A stretch of DNA of 64,000 nucleotides. It comes from Clostridium saccharoperbutylacetonicum N1-4(HMT) (GTDB lineage Bacteria > Bacillota > Clostridia > Clostridiales > Clostridiaceae). Under the pieces are notes generated by a model. The model was given only the letters and a program-made list of their open reading frames with translations, did not search any database and was not told the origin of the DNA. Position 1 is the first letter of the stretch. Every line of letters begins with the position of its first letter. Location of the stretch: assembly GCF_000340885.1 (NCBI RefSeq), contig NC_020291.1, positions 1,797,001-1,861,000 on the forward strand. Reading direction: 5' to 3'. A program made the translations under genes and the position numbers. This document shows positions 27,241 to 35,946 of the stretch, one piece after another.

Positions 27241-27891
27241 ATGGATATAGCAAAATATATTGACCATACAATTTTAAAGGCAGAGGCAACAGTAGAAGAC
27301 GTAAAGAAACTTTGTGTAGAAGCAAAGGAATATGGATTTGCATCTGTTTGTGTGAATGCATGCTATGCAAAATTAGTAAGTACTGAACTTAAAGGAAGTG
27401 ATGTTAAAACTTGTGTAGTAGTAGGTTTTCCATTAGGTGCTATGACTAAGGAAGCTAAGGCTTTTGAAACTGCTCAAGCAATTGAAAATGGTGCTAACGA
27501 AATAGATATGGTTATTAATGTTGGTGCATTAAAAGCTAAAAATTATGAACTTCTTAAAGAAGATATAGAAGCAGTAGTAAATGCAGCTAAAGGAAAAGCA
27601 ATTGTTAAAGTTATTATTGAAACATGTTTATTAACTGATGAAGAAAAAGTTAAGGCTTGTGAGATTTCTAAGGAAGCTAAAGCTGATTTTGTTAAAACTT
27701 CAACAGGATTTTCAACTGGCGGAGCTACAAAAGAAGATATTGCTCTTATGAGAAAAACTGTAGGACCAGAATTAGGAGTAAAAGCATCAGGTGGAATTAG
27801 AGACTTTAAGACAGCTATGGATATGATAAATTCAGGTGCAAGCAGAATTGGTGCAAGTGCTAGTATTGCAATAGTTAAAGAAAGTAAATAA
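27241..27891 (+). CDS. deoC: Deoxyribose-phosphate aldolase
   Basis: A 216-residue class I aldolase that splits 2-deoxyribose 5-phosphate into glyceraldehyde 3-phosphate and acetaldehyde. The Schiff-base lysine lies in [10 protein letters not shown] (near residue 152), the proton-relay lysine in [11 protein letters not shown] (near 181), and the assisting Asp in [12 protein letters not shown]. Length is typical of the short bacterial form. Its place after the nucleoside importer and before cdd and deoD fits pentose salvage from deoxynucleosides. No phosphopentomutase or pyrimidine phosphorylase gene is present in the window. TTAAGGAGAGATAGAAA precedes ATG. Confidence 0.97.
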   Translation: MDIAKYIDHTILKAEATVEDVKKLCVEAKEYGFASVCVNACYAKLVSTELKGSDVKTCVVVGFPLGAMTKEAKAFETAQAIENGANEIDMVINVGALKAKNYELLKEDIEAVVNAAKGKAIVKVIIETCLLTDEEKVKACEISKEAKADFVKTSTGFSTGGATKEDIALMRKTVGPELGVKASGGIRDFKTAMDMINSGASRIGASASIAIVKESK

Positions 27892-28055
27892 TAAGATTCT
27901 AACAAAGAAAGCAAAATAAGATATAATCAATGGTTTTCAAATAATAAGCGAAAATAAGGAAGCGGTTTCATTAGAATTTATATGCTTTGAATCCGGATAT
28001 AGTTCATTTTGTAAATGGATATGTATATTCTGAATCATAAAAGGAGGAAATCTTC

Positions 28056-28454
28056 ATGGATTATAAAAAACTTATAAAAGTAGCTTTAGATTATAGAAAT
28101 AGGGCATATTCACCATATTCTGATTTTAAAGTTGGAGCAGCGGTACTTTTTGAAAGCGGGGAAATCTATGGAGGATGTAATATAGAAAATGCATCTTTTG
28201 GAGCTACAAATTGTGCTGAAAGAACTGGTATATTTAAAGGAATATCAGAAGGGGAATCAAAAATAAAAGCAATAGCTATAGTAGGAAGTTTAGAAGAATA
28301 CACATATCCTTGTGGAATTTGTCGTCAAGTAATTGCTGAATTTGGGGATGAAGATATTAAAGTAATTTTAGCTAAAAGTGAAAATGATTATATAGAAAAA
28401 GAAATGAAAGAAATTTTACCAGGAGCATTCAAAAAAGATGCATTAGGTAAATAA
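28056..28454 (+). CDS. cdd: Cytidine deaminase
   Basis: A 132-residue tetrameric-type zinc enzyme that converts cytidine and deoxycytidine to uridine forms. The zinc and catalytic motifs are complete: NCAERTGIFK (Cys-Ala-Glu) near residue 53 and PCGICRQV near 88. The N-terminal YSPYSDFKVGAAV is the nucleoside-binding signature. AAAAGGAGGAAATCTTC gives an excellent ribosome site. It belongs to the salvage group with deoC upstream and deoD downstream, separated from each by 120-165 bases of non-coding sequence. Confidence 0.97.
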   Translation: MDYKKLIKVALDYRNRAYSPYSDFKVGAAVLFESGEIYGGCNIENASFGATNCAERTGIFKGISEGESKIKAIAIVGSLEEYTYPCGICRQVIAEFGDEDIKVILAKSENDYIEKEMKEILPGAFKKDALGK

Positions 28455-28458
28455 TAAT

Positions 28459-28557
28459 AGTTCACAGTTTACAGTTTAGGTACAAATTACTGCGTAATTT
28501 GAGTATAATATAAAAATTTCTGAAAGAAATTTTATCCTTAACTGTAAACTGAATAAT
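28459..28557. repeat. TTTACAG-type repeats as facing inverted arms between cdd and deoD
   Basis: GTTCACAGTTTACAGTTTAGG faces CTTAACTGTAAACTGAAT, with inner hairpins (AAATTAC/GTAATTT and AAATTTC/GAAATTT). Same design as the block before deoC. Confidence 0.65.
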
Positions 28558-28574
28558 TTTTTGGAGGTAACGAA

Positions 28575-29288
28575 ATGAGCGTTCATATTAATGCACCAGA
28601 AGGTGCTATTGCAGAAAGTGTATTATTACCAGGAGATCCTTTAAGAGCAAAGTTTATTGCTGAAACTTTTTTAGAAGATGCAGTATGCTACAACGAAGTT
28701 AGAGGAATGTATGGATTTACAGGAACATATAAAGGAAAAAGAATTTCTGTTCAAGGAACTGGAATGGGTATACCATCAATTTCTATCTATGCTAATGAAT
28801 TGGTTCAAAGCTATGGAGTTAAAAATCTTATAAGAGTTGGTACTTGTGGTGGATATAGTGAAAAAGTTAAAATAAGAGATCTTATCATTGCAATGTCAGC
28901 TTCAACAGATTCAAATTTAAATTTAGTAAGATTCCAAGGAAGAACATTTGCACCAACAGCTAGCTTTGAATTATTAAAGCCAGCTTATGATATTGCAGTT
29001 GAAAAAGGACTAGATCCTAAGGTAGGAAGCATTTATAGCTCTGATGTATTCTATGGAGATGATAATGAAGATTGGAAGAAATGGGCTAAGTTTGGATGCT
29101 TAGGAGTAGAAATGGAAGCTGCTGCATTATATACAATTGCAGCTAAGTTTGGAGTAAATGCATTAGCATTGCTTACAGTAAGTGATCACTTTGTAACTGG
29201 TGAAGTGACAAGTGCAGAAGAGAGACAATTAACATTTACAAATATGATGGAAGTTGCTCTTGATACAATAGTACAATTAGATAAGTAA
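28575..29288 (+). CDS. deoD: Purine-nucleoside phosphorylase, DeoD type
   Basis: A 237-residue hexameric phosphorylase that releases purine bases and (deoxy)ribose 1-phosphate from nucleosides. It has [13 protein letters not shown] near residue 17 (phosphate-binding Arg), IRVGTCGGY near 85, and the purine-pocket EMEAAALY near 180 with SDHFVTGE carrying the catalytic Asp. The start is [14 protein letters not shown], standard for DeoD. TTGGAGGTAACGAA precedes ATG. It closes the intracellular part of the nucleoside pathway; a terminator follows. Confidence 0.97.
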   Translation: MSVHINAPEGAIAESVLLPGDPLRAKFIAETFLEDAVCYNEVRGMYGFTGTYKGKRISVQGTGMGIPSISIYANELVQSYGVKNLIRVGTCGGYSEKVKIRDLIIAMSASTDSNLNLVRFQGRTFAPTASFELLKPAYDIAVEKGLDPKVGSIYSSDVFYGDDNEDWKKWAKFGCLGVEMEAAALYTIAAKFGVNALALLTVSDHFVTGEVTSAEERQLTFTNMMEVALDTIVQLDK

Positions 29289-29303
29289 TAAATGAATCAA
29301 TGG

Positions 29304-29380
29304 AGATTCTTGTTTGGATGATAATATACTCATAATTTTAAAGTTATTTGCTATATATGATTTGAAACAAGGATCTTTTT
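29304..29380 (+). terminator. Terminator after deoD
   Basis: AGATTCTTGTTT pairs with AAACAAGGATCT at 11 of 12 positions across a long loop, followed by TTTT. Confidence 0.65.
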
Positions 29381-29427
29381 GATTATATAAATAAAATTTA
29401 AATTAAAATTTGGGAGGAGAAGGTAAT

Positions 29428-30258
29428 ATGAAAAAAAGAAAAGTCATGAGTTTATTTTTAGGATTAGGTATTTGTGGAATGCTTATGGGGCAAGGTGTTC
29501 CAGCTGCAGAAACAGCAAAATACATGGATGGAACAGCATCTGCACTTCAATACCAATATGTTAGTGGTGAAGTTGAAGCACTTCAATATCAAACATATAA
29601 TATGGCTACAGAAAAAATTAAAGACATAGCTAAAAATTATAAAAAGACTAAACCAATGGCAGTAGTACTAGATCTTGATGAAACAGTACTTAACAACTAT
29701 GGTAGTGAAATCGGAGATTTTCTTGATGGAAAACCATATAGATCAGACAGATGGCATGCTTGGGTATTAAAAGAAAAGGCTACAGTTATCCCAGGTGCAG
29801 ATAAATTTTTAGATACAGCAAATACTTTAGGTATGCAAGTATATTATATTAGTAATAGAAGTGTTACAGAACAAGATGCTACAATAAATAATTTAAAGAA
29901 ATTAGGATTACCTCATGCAGATAAGGCTCACGTTTTAGTTAAAACAGATAGTTCATCTAAGCAAGCAAGAGTAGATGCAGTTGCAAAGGATAATAATATA
30001 GTTATGTATGTAGGCGATAACTTAGGGGATTTCCCAGCAGATTTTTATAATAAATTAAATGATGCAAGAAAAGATATCGTTGAAAAAAATATTGATAAGT
30101 TTGGAACAGAATATATCATTCTTCCTAACGCAACTTATGGTGATTGGGATAACGCAACTTTTGGTTATAATTTTAAGAAAACTGATGCTGAAAAAATTCA
30201 AGATAGAATTAATGCATTAAAAACATATAATGATAAAGAAGCTCAAAAGATTAAGTAA
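29428..30258 (+). CDS. Secreted HAD acid phosphatase (class C / P4-like)
   Basis: A 276-residue exported phosphatase. A Sec signal sequence (MKKRKVMSLFLGLGICGMLM) ends near VPAAE; no clear lipobox is present, unlike Haemophilus e(P4). The class C motif AVVLDLDETVLNNYG (nucleophile Asp near residue 82) and the second motif YVGDNLGDFPAD are intact, and ISNRS matches motif II. Enzymes of this class remove phosphate from nucleoside monophosphates and NMN. Its place just after the nucleoside import and salvage genes suggests it supplies nucleosides outside the cell, which is inference. GGGAGGAGAAGGTAAT precedes ATG 29428. Confidence 0.9.
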   Translation: MKKRKVMSLFLGLGICGMLMGQGVPAAETAKYMDGTASALQYQYVSGEVEALQYQTYNMATEKIKDIAKNYKKTKPMAVVLDLDETVLNNYGSEIGDFLDGKPYRSDRWHAWVLKEKATVIPGADKFLDTANTLGMQVYYISNRSVTEQDATINNLKKLGLPHADKAHVLVKTDSSSKQARVDAVAKDNNIVMYVGDNLGDFPADFYNKLNDARKDIVEKNIDKFGTEYIILPNATYGDWDNATFGYNFKKTDAEKIQDRINALKTYNDKEAQKIK

Positions 30259-30303
30259 TTAATCTAAAAATTTAAGAGATATATAGTAAGTTAAAGTTAT
30301 TCA

Positions 30304-30618
30304 TATAGATACACAACGTAAGAATTAGACTTACGCGAAAATTACCGAAATCCAATACATTTGTCTTCCACAGGACTAGTGAAATTTTCACTGGAATGTT
30401 CTAAATGTGGGCTTGCCATCATTTCAGCGTGTTCCAGATGTAAAATCTGGACAAGCTGAAATGAAACAAGCCCCCATTAAGAACTATCAGCAGCTCAATT
30501 TCACATGCCTGATTCCAGAAAAATGTATCTGATTTCTAGTGTAGTGTTACGATTATAATTTCTCAATGATGTATGTATATTCCATTTATAAGTTTGATTA
30601 TTAATTTGGATATCTATA
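30304..30618 (+). mobile_element. Foldback element, copy C (315 bp, short form)
   Basis: Left end TATAGATACACAACG has diverged; right end GGATATCTATA is intact. The core stem is GTTCTAAATGTGGGCTTG against CAAGCCCCCATTAAGAAC, then ATTTCAGC/GCTGAAAT and CCAGAT-GTAA-AATCTGG. It shares its last TA with copy D, which starts immediately. Confidence 0.85.
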
Positions 30619-30927
30619 TAGATATCCAAAGCAAGAATTAGACATATGCGGAACTTACCGAAATTAAACACATATTTATTACAGCGGACTTAAATCAGTT
30701 TACAGTTAACAATTAACAGTTATCAGTTGAGGAAGAAAAGCTAATAGCTTTTCTTAAATTATACATTTTCGAAATACTTAAAGCGATTTCATACGTAACT
30801 CATAACTAATTCCAAGCCTGATTCCAGAAAAATGTATTTGATTTCTAGTGTAGTGTTACGATTATAATTTCTTAATAATACATATATATTACATTTATAA
30901 GTTGAATTATTAATTTGGATATCTATA
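30617..30927 (+). mobile_element. Foldback element, copy D (311 bp) with another repeat in its core
   Basis: Both ends are perfect (TATAGATATCCAAAG and TTTGGATATCTATA). The normal core hairpin is replaced by TTTACAG-type repeat sequence (CAGTTTACAGTTAACAATTAA ... TCAGTT) and an AAAAGCT/AGCTTTT hairpin. The outer arms keep their pairing words. Confidence 0.8.
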
Positions 30928-30929
30928 GA

Positions 30930-30964
30930 AGCCATATATGGGAATTCCCGTGTATGGCTTTTTT
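30930..30964 (+). terminator. Terminator-like hairpin next to copy D
   Basis: AGCCATA and TATGGCT flank the palindrome GGGAATTCCC, followed by six T. It starts three bases after copy D and has no gene just before it, so it may terminate the phosphatase unit or transcripts from the elements. Confidence 0.7.
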
Positions 30965-31252
30965 AAAATTTTTAGGGGAGTATAAAATTCTTTTGTTTTA
31001 AAAGACAGTAATACCAATGGTTACAAGGGTGCTAAGCTGTAAAAAATGGTATCAAGAAAGAGCGTGGCGCAGTCACTTTTGTTCTGCCCAGGAAAGTATT
31101 GAATTTCAGAATAATGAGAGACTTATGAAATCTAGACATTCAAAGATGATAATGAATAATGAAGGTATTACTATGACAATATGGGAAAATAGAAAAAATT
31201 AGAGTATAATAATAAGGCATACATTATTGGCTGTTTTTTAGGAGGAAGATAA
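30965..31252. other. Gap without a convincing gene
   Basis: A 61-codon open frame (31017-31202) has no ribosome site, unusual residue composition for this genome and no recognisable motif, so I do not call it. GGAGGAAGATAA at the end is the ribosome site of the esterase. Nothing else stands out. Confidence 0.4.
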
Positions 31253-31933
31253 ATGATTAAGAGGATTTTTTGGGCTGGAGATTCAACTGTAGCACAAAAT
31301 AAAATAGATTCATATCCGCAAACTGGAATAGGACAAACTTTGGGTTTATATTTAAATGAGGACATTGTAGTTTATAACTATGCTAAGAATGGAAGAAGTA
31401 GCAAAAGCTTTGTAGCGGAAGGAATATTAGAAAAGATAAAGAAAGAAATAGAGGAAGGAGATTTTCTTTTTATTCAATTTGGACATAATGATCAGAAGGT
31501 TGATAAAGAGAGAAATACTGAACCATACTCTACTTATCAAGAATATTTAACTAAATATATTGAAGTTGCTAGAGAACAGGGAGCATATCCGGTATTGATA
31601 ACATCATTATATAGAAGAATATTTTCTGAAGATGGGCATATTAAGGATGAAGTTCATTATGAATATCCAAATGCAATGAAAATATTGGGGGAAAGATTAG
31701 AGGTTCCTGTGATTGATTTATGTCAAAAGAGTAAGGCGTTATTAGAAAAAACAGGTGATGAAAATTCAAAAAAGTGGTTTATGCATCTTAAAAAAGGTGA
31801 ATTTATATCTCATATTGAAGGTTTAGAGGATAATACTCATCTAAAATATGAAGGTGCAGTGATAATGGCTGAATTAGTGGCAGAAGGATTACAAGAATTA
31901 GGTGGAATTTATAAAGAATTGATAAAATATTAG
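31253..31933 (+). CDS. SGNH/GDSL hydrolase, rhamnogalacturonan acetylesterase-like
   Basis: A 226-residue esterase of the SGNH fold. All blocks are visible: FWAGDSTVAQ (block I, catalytic Ser near residue 9), NGRSS (block II Gly), FIQFGHNDQK (block III Asn) and DNTHLKYEG (block V, Asp and His). GDSTVA plus GHND is the signature of the rhamnogalacturonan acetylesterase family, which removes acetyl groups from pectin or related sugars. No signal peptide is present, so it probably acts on imported oligosaccharides. TTAGGAGGAAGATAA precedes ATG. Confidence 0.9.
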   Translation: MIKRIFWAGDSTVAQNKIDSYPQTGIGQTLGLYLNEDIVVYNYAKNGRSSKSFVAEGILEKIKKEIEEGDFLFIQFGHNDQKVDKERNTEPYSTYQEYLTKYIEVAREQGAYPVLITSLYRRIFSEDGHIKDEVHYEYPNAMKILGERLEVPVIDLCQKSKALLEKTGDENSKKWFMHLKKGEFISHIEGLEDNTHLKYEGAVIMAELVAEGLQELGGIYKELIKY

Positions 31934-31939
31934 TAATTA

Positions 31940-32030
31940 ATTGTCGATTATCAATTGTAAATTGCCAATGAAGAAGAGATGCTCAGAAATTGTTGACAAT
32001 TGAACATTGAAAATTGATAATTGCCGCAGG
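31940..32030. repeat. Imperfect inverted repeat between esterase and ArsC-like genes
   Basis: TTGTCGATTATCAATTGTAA on the left faces TTGAAAATTGATAATTG on the right, with GACAATTGAACATTG words in between. It belongs to the same class of short AT-rich intergenic repeats as 15339-15366. Confidence 0.5.
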
Positions 32031-32039
32031 AGGAGTTTT

Positions 32040-32405
32040 ATGAATATACAAATATTTGGAACAAAAAAATGTTTTGATACCAAAAAGGCTGAACGTTTTT
32101 TTAAGGAAAGAAATATAAAATATCAATTGATTGATATAAATGAAAAGGCTATGAGTAAAGGTGAACTTACAAGTGTACTTAAATCAGTAGGCATTAATGA
32201 TTTAATAAACAATAAATCAAAGGATTATACAAAATTAAATTTTAATAATATTAGGAGTGCTGATGTAAAAACAGAATTATTATTTAAAAATCAAAAAGTA
32301 ATGAATACACCAGTTGTAAGGAATGGTAAAGAAGCAACAGTAGGATATAAGGTGGAAGTTTGGAGTAATTGGATAGCAGCAGAAAAATCATGTAAAGAAA
32401 TATAA
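32040..32405 (+). CDS. ArsC/Spx-like thioredoxin-fold protein (YffB type)
   Basis: A 121-residue small protein of the arsenate reductase-like family. FGTKKCFDTKKAERFF carries the single N-terminal Cys (residue 10) in the position used by ArsC; the second half has VMNTPVVRNGKEATVGYK, where the cis-Pro segment TPV is conserved. Spx proteins would show CxxC, which is absent, so a reductase-like or glutathione-independent role of the YffB type is more likely than a transcription regulator. The real substrate is unknown. ATG 32040 is set by GCAGGAGGAGTTTT; an earlier in-frame start lies within the repeat. Confidence 0.85.
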   Translation: MNIQIFGTKKCFDTKKAERFFKERNIKYQLIDINEKAMSKGELTSVLKSVGINDLINNKSKDYTKLNFNNIRSADVKTELLFKNQKVMNTPVVRNGKEATVGYKVEVWSNWIAAEKSCKEI

Positions 32406-32531
32406 GTAACAGGTCAAAAATTTAAAAATGATCTTCATTGCAGCAAAGCTGCTCCCTTTTAATGTGTGTATATTATAAAAAGCTTTTGAAAATACTAAGT
32501 ATGAAAGTATTTTAGAAAGGATGATATGATT

Positions 32532-32690
32532 ATGGCAAAAGCAGGTATGAGAAGACCTGATCCTAGCGACCCTCATGGAACAGAAAGCAATCATAAGATG
32601 AATTTGAAAAAAAATGATGTTATGGATGTTCCTCAAGAAATACAGGGAAAAGCTAAAACAGGTAAGAAAAAAGCATCATCAATTGAATAA
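32532..32690 (+). CDS. Small conserved clostridial protein (52 residues)
   Basis: A very polar, basic peptide (MAKAGMRRPDPSDPHGTESN at its start, then DVPQEIQGKAKTGKKKA). No hydrophobic segment and no cysteine. The ending VPQEIQGKAKTGKKKA resembles a short family I remember from Clostridium as CPC_1213-like, but I am not sure of that name. An in-frame ATG at 32526 is an alternative; AAAGGATGAT is the ribosome site. Function unknown; the charge suggests nucleic acid binding or a spore-core role, which is speculation. It is monocistronic by spacing. The 300-base gap that follows is AT-rich with nothing recognisable. Confidence 0.75.
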   Translation: MAKAGMRRPDPSDPHGTESNHKMNLKKNDVMDVPQEIQGKAKTGKKKASSIE

Positions 32691-33003
32691 TTTAAATACA
32701 ATTTAAATAATTTTAAGCTTTGGATGAAATAAAAATATTTCGTCCTTTTCTTGTTTACTGATTAAATTTAGTTTAGATGTAGAATTTTGTTAAAAGTAGA
32801 AAACTTGTTTTGACAAAAGATAAAAAATATAGAATAATATAAGTAAATAAGTATATAATTCTTGAAAAATGGGTTTTAAATCGAGTTTTATAGTAAGTGG
32901 GTTCAATTAATATTATTTGTAGAAAAATGAAAAAATTTTTTGTAAACTTAACTATAGTTTGCATAAAATTAATATATTATCAAAAGTATAAATTAGGGGT
33001 AGG

Positions 33004-34089
33004 ATGCATATGGAGAATAAGGAAGAGAAGAAAACTAAAGTTGTAGACTTTAGTCAATTAGAAGAGGGAATGATTGTTGCCAAAGAGGTTCAACAAAATG
33101 GGAAGGTACTACTTAGAAAAGATATTCCTATAACTGGGCAAATGATAAAGAAAATAAGGAATATTCTTTTTATTGGAACAGTGGAAGTTTATGACAAAAA
33201 GGTGAGTGTCAAAAAGAAGGTTGCTAATTATGAGAAAGAGAAGCAATATATCAGAGTTCAAGAAGAATTTAAGGAAATAGCTTTTAAATTACAAAAAACT
33301 TTTAGACAATTAATTAATGATGATGAAATTGCAATGCATGAAGTCAGAGAGTTTGCAAAAAAAATTCAAAGTGAATTGACTCCTAGTAGTATAGTAATAA
33401 AAAATATAGTACTTTATGGGAGTGGAGATGATTCTATTTATAGACATTCAGTTAATGTGGCGGCACTAAGTGCTATTATTGGAAAATGGATTGGTTATGA
33501 CCATGCAAAATTGAATTCTCTTGTATATTCAGCCATTCTTCATGATTATGGTAAAACAAAAATAGATAGGGAATTATTAAAAAAAGAAGCAACATTAACT
33601 ACAAATGAATTCAATGTGATAAAAACTCATGCACAATTAGGATATAAATTCGTCAAAGAAATCAAACAATTGGATACTTCTGTTTCATATGGAGTTTTAA
33701 TGCATCATGAAAGGTTAGACGGTTCAGGCTATCCATTAGGGTTAAAAGATGAGGCAATACATGCATTTGCTAGAATTATTGCAATAGCTGATGTATTTGA
33801 TGCTATGAATTCCGATAGAGGATATAAGAAAAAGAGACTTCCATTTGAAGCGTTGCAAATAGTTAAAAATGAGAGTTTAGGAAAATTGGATTATGAATAT
33901 ACAAAAGTGTTTTTAGAGCATATTGTAGACTATTATACGGGGGAAGAAGTTTTACTAAACACTAATGAAACTTGCAAAATTATAAAAATGAATCCTAATG
34001 ATTTAGAAAAACCGTTAATATTAAAAGATAACGATTTTATAGATTTAACAAAAGAAAAGGAGTTTTATATTAAAGAAGTTCTTATATAG
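33004..34089 (+). CDS. HD-GYP phosphodiesterase, first of a tandem pair
   Basis: A 361-residue protein. Residues 1-70 form a DUF3391-like N-terminal domain (VVDFSQLEEGMIVAKEV), then a Lys/Glu-rich helical linker, then HD-GYP from about 140. Catalytic signatures are complete: YRHSVNVAAL, ILHDYGKTKI near residue 180, THAQLGYKF, and HHERLDGSGYP near 235. It should hydrolyse c-di-GMP in the cytosol. The last 60 residues form a small extra domain (GEEVLLNTNE ...) shared with its neighbour. ATG at 33004 or 33010 could be used; AGGGGTAGG lies upstream. The paralogue starts 25 bases later, so this is a two-gene operon that arose by duplication. Confidence 0.9.
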   Translation: MHMENKEEKKTKVVDFSQLEEGMIVAKEVQQNGKVLLRKDIPITGQMIKKIRNILFIGTVEVYDKKVSVKKKVANYEKEKQYIRVQEEFKEIAFKLQKTFRQLINDDEIAMHEVREFAKKIQSELTPSSIVIKNIVLYGSGDDSIYRHSVNVAALSAIIGKWIGYDHAKLNSLVYSAILHDYGKTKIDRELLKKEATLTTNEFNVIKTHAQLGYKFVKEIKQLDTSVSYGVLMHHERLDGSGYPLGLKDEAIHAFARIIAIADVFDAMNSDRGYKKKRLPFEALQIVKNESLGKLDYEYTKVFLEHIVDYYTGEEVLLNTNETCKIIKMNPNDLEKPLILKDNDFIDLTKEKEFYIKEVLI

Positions 34090-34114
34090 TTTTACTTTAG
34101 GGGGATGGAGAGAA

Positions 34115-35173
34115 ATGGACGGTAAAAAGGAATATTTTAATGTTCAAGAGCTGAAATCTGGAATGATTATTACAAGAGATGTGCTTAAAAATGGAGCTCT
34201 TTTAATTAAGGAAGGTACTGTAGTAAATGACGAGATAATAACAAGATTAAAGAAGGCATATTTCCTCGAAAAAATTGAAGTTAAAGTATCTCAAGCTGTA
34301 ATAGCACAAAGTACCAAAGAAGCTGAAATGCAAAGGGTAGAAGAAACCTTTAAAGAAATAAGTGATGGGTTAAAAGATTTGTATGAAAAGTTTGGGAGAG
34401 TAAAAGAAAATAAAGTTAGTGAGCTTAGATTATTTGCTGAAAAGATTTTAAAGGAATTGAATTCTATAGAAATAGTGATAAGTACAGTGGCATTTAAAGG
34501 TAGCGGTAATGATCCACTATATAGACATGGAGTAAATGTAGCTGTATTAAGTGGTCTTTTAGGAAAATGGGTTGGTCTTGAACAATCAAAGGTTAACTTA
34601 TTAATTTATTCAGCACTACTACATGATTTTGGTATTACTAAATTAGAAAAGAAGTTTCATACAAAACAAGATATTTTAATACAAGACAGGTATAAAGAAG
34701 TATGCCAACATGCAAAAATAGCTTATAAATATGTTGACAGTATTGACTATTTAGATAAAGCTGTAAGTTACGGAGTTCTTATGCACCATGAAAGAGAAGA
34801 TGGATCTGGGTATCCGTTAGGAATAACTGGTGAAAAAATACATTCATTTGCAAAAATTATAGCTATTGCTGATGAACTCGATGTAATGAATTCAGATCCA
34901 AATTACATAGATAAAAGAGGCCCATTTGAAATTTTAGAAATAATAAAAGAAAAAAGTTTAAATAAATTAGATTTTGAATATTCAAAAATATTCTTGGAAC
35001 ATATAACAAATTATTTTATGGGTGAAGATGTATTATTAAATACAGGAGAAAAGGCAAAAATACTCCAAATTAATATTAACGAAATAGCAAAACCACTGTT
35101 ATTAAAAGACGGAGAATTTTTGGATTTAAGTAAACATAAAGATGTATATATTAAAGAATTAGTATTACAATAA
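34115..35173 (+). CDS. HD-GYP-like protein, second of a tandem pair, altered catalytic site
   Basis: A 352-residue paralogue of the preceding gene with the same order of domains. The metal-binding HD is present (LLHDFGITKLEKK), but the conserved Lys of HDxGK is Ile here, and HxxxG has become HAKIA. HHEREDGSGYPLG is intact. It may have reduced or no activity and could act as a c-di-GMP-binding regulator or as a partner of the first protein; this is inference. GGGGGATGGAGAGA precedes ATG. A strong terminator closes the operon. Confidence 0.88.
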   Translation: MDGKKEYFNVQELKSGMIITRDVLKNGALLIKEGTVVNDEIITRLKKAYFLEKIEVKVSQAVIAQSTKEAEMQRVEETFKEISDGLKDLYEKFGRVKENKVSELRLFAEKILKELNSIEIVISTVAFKGSGNDPLYRHGVNVAVLSGLLGKWVGLEQSKVNLLIYSALLHDFGITKLEKKFHTKQDILIQDRYKEVCQHAKIAYKYVDSIDYLDKAVSYGVLMHHEREDGSGYPLGITGEKIHSFAKIIAIADELDVMNSDPNYIDKRGPFEILEIIKEKSLNKLDFEYSKIFLEHITNYFMGEDVLLNTGEKAKILQININEIAKPLLLKDGEFLDLSKHKDVYIKELVLQ

Positions 35174-35201
35174 ATTATTTTATATATTTATATATAGTTT
35201 T

Positions 35202-35248
35202 AAAATGGTAGTCTATTGCTAGGGGATAAGCAATAGGCTACCATTTTT
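35202..35248 (+). terminator. Terminator after the HD-GYP pair
   Basis: A stem of about 17 pairs, AATGGTAGTCTATTGCT with AGCAATAGGCTACCATT, followed by T residues. Its A-run on the left also allows it to stop the opposite-strand gene that ends at 35305. Confidence 0.9.
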
Positions 35249-35304
35249 GTACTAATTAGAGTTGAATTTTATATGTAAAATTAATAATCAAAAAATAATT
35301 AAAT

Positions 35305-35784
35305 TTATCTTAAAAATTGGTCAAGTATTTCTTCAGTTGTGTGTTTAGTTCCATCAAGGATTGCATTATAATCATTTAATCTTTTACTTTCATCCTCGGA
35401 TAAGTTTTTATTTGAGTTCTTTCTTTGCATTAAGTATTTAAAGTCTTCATAATCCTTATCACCAAGTTTTCCTTTAATAATGCAATCAGTAATTGAATTT
35501 AAAGTTTTTTGTTGGTCTTCTGAAAATGTATCACCTTTTTCTTTACATTTCTTTAATTCTAATAATACTTTTTTTTGGTCATAGGAAAGATATTTATGAT
35601 TTTCCTTGCCAAATACATTGAAGCCTTTGCTTTTTCTATTTTCATCAGCTTTGTTTGTAGACCAAATAACATCAGAACTATCTGAAAAAGATGATGAGGT
35701 TGCCGTTGCTTTAATAGAAACAGATGTTAGGCAACTAAGGAAGATTAGAGAAATTATAATATATGAAATTGTTTTTTTAGTCAT
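35305..35784 (-). CDS. Secreted protein of unknown function
   Basis: A 159-residue exported protein. The N-terminus is a signal peptide (MTKKTISYIIISLIFLSCLT); the Cys at position 18 is not in a good lipobox, so free secretion is more likely than lipid anchoring. The mature part is hydrophilic, Lys/Glu/Asp-rich and probably helical, with two similar segments (LSYDQKKVLLELKKCKEKGD and the later LSEDESKRLNDY) each preceded by DQ/DE-rich linkers; they may be degenerate repeats. I do not recognise the family. ATTACGGAGGTATTAAT gives a good ribosome site on this strand. Confidence 0.75.
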   Translation of the reverse strand: MTKKTISYIIISLIFLSCLTSVSIKATATSSSFSDSSDVIWSTNKADENRKSKGFNVFGKENHKYLSYDQKKVLLELKKCKEKGDTFSEDQQKTLNSITDCIIKGKLGDKDYEDFKYLMQRKNSNKNLSEDESKRLNDYNAILDGTKHTTEEILDQFLR

Positions 35785-35946
35785 ATTAATACCTCCGTAA
35801 TTAATTTAATTTCAATAATTAGTATGTGGAAAAAATAAAAAATTATAAGCAGATATTAAAATTTAATATGATATTCAACGGAGAAAACTGGCAAATATTA
35901 TACTAAAAATGATATAATGTAAATATAAACTAAAGGGGATGAATTT

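Noticed and set aside
31017..31202. 61-codon ORF after copy D
   Set aside because: No ribosome site, odd composition, no motif; it lies between a terminator and the esterase gene.
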